Shown one piece after another: positions 59,116 through 64,000 of a DNA stretch of 64,000 bases; position 1 is the first letter of the stretch, and the number at the start of each line of letters is the position of its first letter. Source of the DNA: Aptenodytes patagonicus (lineage: Eukaryota > Chordata > Aves > Sphenisciformes > Spheniscidae); NCBI RefSeq assembly GCF_965638725.1, contig NC_134950.1, positions 3,720,101 to 3,784,100 of the forward strand, read 5' to 3'. Below the pieces are notes generated by a model. It was not told where the DNA came from. It saw only the letters and a list, made by a program, of their open reading frames with translations, and made no database searches. A program made the translations under genes and the position numbers.

Positions 59116-61784
59116 GTAAGAAAGAGGTCAGAGGGCTCTATTGACTGCTAACTACTGCTGCTTCCTGCTGCCATGCTTGGGGTTTTTCATTGTTTACCCA
59201 CACATGAAAATGTGCAATTCCTGCTTTTGTTTTATTTCATTTTGGGGGAGGGGAGAGGGAGCAGACCATCTGAGGCTATAAAGTATCTTTGGAAGGCAGA
59301 GATAATTTTTCCTTTAGTCCCATTAAAGTTCCTGGGAAGGATACGAAGCAGCAGCTGACTTTTTTTTTTTGAATATGGGAAGGAGGAGCTGCTACTCTTT
59401 CCTGTTTTCTTGCTGCTAGGATAGCAAATAATTTGGTTGCAAGGGGGTAGCAGAAGTCTAGTTTAGCAGAAGCTCAAAATGAGCTAAATGATATATTTTG
59501 AAGGTCTGACTGCACCTCTTTAACCAGGTACCTAGCTTTTTTCCCAAGCCTTTCTTAAGTTGCAAGGAGTGTTTACTGATATAATCCGTGGGATGTACAA
59601 TAGCCAGTAGGGTCTCGGGTCCATCTACATTTGATACTTAATTTCCTAGCATTGCCTTCAAGATTACTGCTACTGAAGATGCTAGAAAGAGACTTATAAA
59701 TCCCAATGGCTGAGTTACACCCAGTGGTGGGGATTTATATCAGTCAATACCTGTTTCATCCTGTCTGTTGTAGGTTTTATGTTCAGTGTGAATGCTGAGG
59801 CAAGTTTGTCCTCAGTAATACTCTGTAGTATTGAGATTCAGAAATTCTATCATCTTTAAAAGAGAATTGCCTTTTACTGATTTTTAGGCAATCTTTTAAA
59901 TTCTTTTTCTATGAAAGATAGTGTAAAAGCATAAAATCTACTGCCATTTTCTTACTTTTACATAGGTATCTGTTCTTGATTTCGTTTTTTGGACTAGGCA
60001 GTTGTAATCTTTCTGTCCTTTGAGGGAAAAATTGTCTTATGTTCTGGTTTAGAATATTGGAATTTTTATTGCCCACTTTTCTCAAGTAAAAGTTAATACA
60101 GAAAGGAGAAAAATAAAATTAGCGTTTAAAAGAGTACAGTTCCTTTTTATTTTTGGTTAATTAACCAAGCTGTTTCCCAACTTTTTTTTCCCTGCTGTTT
60201 CTAATACACTTTTCTTCAAGCAGAAATTCCTTTTGCTGGTGGCTGAATGCTCTTGTGGTTCTTTTATACCTGCTTATACCTCAGGTTTTAGCAGTCTCCT
60301 CCTTCATTCCCTTTGCTCCTTTACTGATGCTCTTCTGTAGTGGAAGCTGTTTAAAGGCAGGGTAACTTCTTCATAATTGATTTTACAGTCTAGGCAGTAG
60401 CACACAAAAGTAACGTGTAACAGGTACCTTTATAGTTCAGTTGCTTGAACTCACTCTTTGTGAAGAGTTAAACTTCATACTAATTTAATTTTGTATTAGT
60501 CCTTGTTGCCCTTTCTTTACGCTTTCCCCCATCAAGTTCCAGAACTTGATGGAAGTGTTCTTGTATTTTTGCCAATGCCTAAGACCTCACGTGCCTGATA
60601 CCACTTTTTTTGTTAACCACCGGTGGAAAGAGATGGGAAACGTTGCTACAACCACAGTATTGGAAGTCAGGAGGCAAGAATTTTATTTCTACCTCTTTTG
60701 TGGCTTATTTTTTTTCCTTTTGATGGCTAAACTAATTTACCTGCGGTGCTGTTGTTTATTCCCCTTTAAAATAAGGACAGTGCTTTGCTTAGGCTTCATC
60801 CACTGGCATATAAACACACGGCAATTCTGAAGTCCTTTTCGTAGAGGGGTTTGAAGTACGCCTCACAAGGAAAAGTAGAAACCATGATGTTGGATCAAAG
60901 TTGTTCATTTAAAGTGCCATCTTAGTGCTTGGAATGAACCTTGGCATGGCGATTGCAATTAATTCACGTTTCTCAGTGTACTTGTTAACCTTTCATGATG
61001 CTTGACTCAGAACTGCATTTGCTAAATAAAATGCACTTGCAATTTATCTTATGAGTAGGAACAAAAGCTGGTTGATAATATGTATATATAAATGCACATC
61101 GCTCTGAGATGAGCCACAGGTTGGAGGGTTTTAATCTCTAAACTCCATTTTTAATTGTATTGAAGATTGTTTAATTTTGTTATATTTTTAACTAGTTTTC
61201 TATTGCCAGCCTTCACCCAGGAAACCTTGACACACTGCTGACATGTAAGGGTCTCTTCCTTGCAATGAAGCTCCCTGCAAACATTATAAATTACGGTTTC
61301 TGTTCTTGCTCTTGCGTTAACAGCACCATTATGAGAGTTCTGTTAATTAACGGCTAAAGAAGTAATTCTGAATTTTTATCAGCTCTCATTTTCTATTTCA
61401 GGCTTAAGTACTATATCCTAGAGGCTTCTAGATTCCAGTTGGTTTATTAATTATCTTGTCTTTTTCACTTTAGTTTGTATAACTCAGAAAGCTGGCTGTT
61501 TTCTGTACTTGTTCTGGTGCCTCTCAACTCCACAGTTTCTTCCTACTCCGTATTTAGTGCATTTTGAATTTTGTTGTTCAAGTGTCTGCTCAAAACATAC
61601 TTTTCAAGTTCTACAAGAGCTGAGTAAGCAGTGATGTGCAGGTTATTGATTGATTGGTGCTCAGTTTGTGATTAACCTTTTTCTGCTGGTGCAGAAAAAA
61701 AAATGCTCTACTGTGGTGTAGCAAGGGGGTAAATAATTGGGGTAATCATTCCGCTGAATTCGGTACTGGTAGGATTTAGTTAGA
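59116..61784 (+). other. T-rich intronic-looking DNA, nothing recognised
   Basis: 2.7 kb with many T runs and only short frames (94 codons at 60546-60830 is the longest). No repeat or RNA gene is seen. Confidence 0.5.
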
Positions 61785-62235
61785 ATGCTATTTTCAGTTT
61801 TGGGCACTGTACATTGAGAAAGGGTTTTGCTCTCTTTTGGGTGCTTTCAGTAGCAGATCAGACAGCTGAAGAATATGACACACAAGAATTGAACAAATTA
61901 GGATGTTAACTTTTTGTCTCCCTGTAGTCTTAAGTTATTCACGTGCATTAGGCAACTACAAGGAGGAAGAAGATAAAGATTTATGGGTGCCAAAACAAGG
62001 AAGAGTTAACTTAAATAATAGGACTGAAGACTTGGGTTGCCTACTTGTGGAGGAAGACTTCTAATGCTAAGAATAACAAACCATTGGATTAGATTAGGGA
62101 TCTTGTCACTGACAGCCTCTAAGAACAAATTAGACATTTCAGAAAGGAAATGCTATTTATCCCTACCTGAGGAGTGGCAGATTGACAAGATGACCTCTTG
62201 AGTCCCATCCAGCACTGATTTTAGTGATGCTGACA
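61785..62235 (+). mobile_element. Ancient CR1/L2-like LINE 3' relic, sense
   Basis: TAGAATGCTATTTTCAGTTTTGG, then GAACAAATTAGACATTTCAG, CCCTACCTGAGGAGTGGCAG and ACAAGATGACCTCTTGAGTCCCATCCAGC, recalls the terminal blocks of old LINEs (tattgtgttcagttctgg... aacaaattagaca... gatgacctcttgaggtcccttccagc). It is strongly decayed in the middle, and the family is uncertain between CR1, L3 and L2. Confidence 0.5.
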
Positions 62236-64000
62236 GGTAAAGAATGTGGGGTTATTATTTTCAGGTTTACGCTGATAGTCAAAAGGTAGTTGACAGTAAC
62301 CCCAGCAACTGATAGTTTTCTCTGAGCTCTTGTAAACAAGTCCTCTCTGTTATCTTGTTAGCTATTGCCTGAGACTGCAGCTTTGATGTAAATCTGTTGC
62401 AGGCAAAGCATCTTGTATTTTCTTTGTGGAATGCTGTTCTCAGTTATGGCTGTAAAGGTCATGGAAAGAGGACCCTTTCCATAAATGAAACTGTCATGCT
62501 CTTCTATAGATGCAGATGTTACCTAGATGTGGCTTGAAAAACAGAACTGTAAACTGGTTACTGATATTAGAACAATTAGCTCAGTTGCCATTTTGTTGTA
62601 CACTTATAAATTTAATGGAAGAAAATATGCAAGACTTCTAAACTGTGCAAGCAAGTTAATAAAGTGGCCTTGGAGGATGACTTTTCTTATTCCTTTTGGT
62701 ATTGCCCTTTAATTAATGACTGCATTTTATTACATATTAATAAACTGAGCTTTGCTTTCAGAATAATAGGAAGTCCTGGTGGATCTGTATTTTCATTTTA
62801 TGTCTATCTTTCTTTAATATGATAGCTTATATTTTGATGTTGCACCAGTAGGCTTCCTCTTAATTGTAACTCAAATTAATCTACTTTAAAGCAAGTCAAA
62901 ATGTTTCTCAGCATTTTGGCATGAGACTGGGAAACAGAATTAAGTAAACTTTAGTGAAAATGTGTATGGAGACAAATTAAAACGTGGTCTGTATGCCCTT
63001 CTGTACTCAGTACAGCCTCTGCTGGAAACTAGTATTAATGATGCACCCTGCATTTGAGATGTTCCTTACGAAAGAATAAACTCATTGATCAGATAGCTTT
63101 TTAAACATTATATTAAAATTTAGAGGCAGAAGCTGCTGGAATTAACGTTTTAGTGCTACATCTGGGCTTTCAGGGAGCCTCTAAACTAAAAGATGGAGCT
63201 AAGTGTACATTTGTGCAATGTGTATTAACTCTTGTAAGCTGTTTGCTATGGTCTGGGGAACTAAAAGTAATTTTAAAAGAAATCTGTCGTGTGAAGGCAA
63301 GGGGAAGCCTCTTGCTCATCATTTGTATTGAATTCTTTTTAATCAGTTACAAAAGCACCTAGCCAGACTAGATACTAAATCTTCATTATCAGGATAATCT
63401 AATAATTTCAGATTTACGTGGATTTCTTGTTTAGCATTACCTTTGTAAATTGCGTGGTTTTGGCTAGGGGGGATCTCCTCCAAGGAGGAGGACAGCATTG
63501 TTATTACCTGCCTTAGTGCATATGTACATAAATCGTGTTGGACATTTTAGTTAATCAATGGTTATCAGGAAAAAACAATCAATTTCCGGAAGTGAATAAT
63601 ACTCCTTTTATTTTGCCCTTGTATTTTGATGGTACAGTTTAAGGATTGAAGTTTATAAGAGAAATAGGGGGGGGGGGAAAAGTAGATGGCATGTACTTCT
63701 CTTGTAGGAATATTCTGGCTCTGTCTCTTCTTGAATGCTTTGTGAATATTAGGTTGAGTTTATTACTTGTATTTCTCGGGTTGTGGACGGGAACAAAAAT
63801 AACATAGTCAGAGCCCCTGTAAAACTTAGTCAAGGAACGGAGTCAAAAGAAGGAGCGGGATATAACACCAAATACGCTTCTTTTCCATCTTCTGCCTAGA
63901 GTTTGCGTCAATATTTCATTTTTATAAGAAATCAAGCTTTAGTTCTCTGGATTTCATTCCCTTGTTGGTGAAAATTTGTTACCTACATGAAATTAGTAAA
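62236..64000 (+). other. T-rich intronic-looking DNA to the window end
   Basis: 1.8 kb. It includes a G10 run at about 63667-63676. No exon, repeat family or RNA gene is recognised, and the sequence leaves the window without a visible boundary. Confidence 0.5.

Noticed and set aside
1..64000. Prokaryotic-type systems, CRISPR arrays, tRNA/rRNA genes, integrons
   Set aside because: None seen. The tandem arrays present are a minisatellite in an LTR, CR1 octamer tails and simple repeats, not spacer-repeat arrays.

Overview
The window is vertebrate nuclear DNA, almost certainly from a bird, most likely a neoavian. Three things point that way. First, it holds CR1 LINE 3' ends that terminate in the avian octamer tail (ATTCTATG/TCATAGAAT) at 1-198, 19891-20018, 36752-37178, 39484-39632 and 41037-41184. 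Second, it holds an avian-type endogenous-retrovirus solo LTR at 25845-26969. Third, it holds much older amniote-wide repeats (CR1/L3-like LINEs and MIR-like SINEs) with long unique stretches between them. There are no bacterial-style genes, operons, CRISPR arrays, tRNAs or rRNAs. No complete protein-coding gene can be read. Nearly all open frames here are short chance frames, or frames through repeats or GC-rich DNA.

Layout. Positions 1-42000 look intergenic or deep-intronic: unique AT-leaning DNA broken by CR1 fragments, an ancient antisense CR1-like LINE (about 3335-4275), a second one (about 24680-25200), an ancient sense one (about 32640-33330), the solo LTR with a TAAGG target-site duplication, and several stretches that look like conserved non-coding elements (around 13.9, 15.2-16.1, 31.0 and 34.4-35.1 kb). 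From about 42 to 52.6 kb the plus strand is A-rich and carries MIR-like relics. At about 52.55-54.30 kb lies a strong TATA-less CpG island with GC boxes, an NRF1-type palindrome, a C19 tract, tandem duplications and a good splice donor at 53278. From there to 64 kb the plus strand becomes T-rich, as expected for the sense strand of a long first intron of a plus-strand gene.

Interpretation. The only regulatory landmark is the CpG island, which I read as the promoter and non-coding (or mostly non-coding) first exon of a plus-strand gene whose body continues beyond the window. The reversal of A/T skew across the island, and a minus-strand ATG in good Kozak context at 52803, suggest the promoter may be bidirectional with a minus-strand transcript running toward 42 kb. 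I cannot name either gene. The most interesting single object is the 1.1 kb solo LTR, whose inferred R region is unusually long and is built from about nine diverged 40-52 bp repeats that are open in one minus-strand frame. I saw nothing that amounts to a new multi-gene system.
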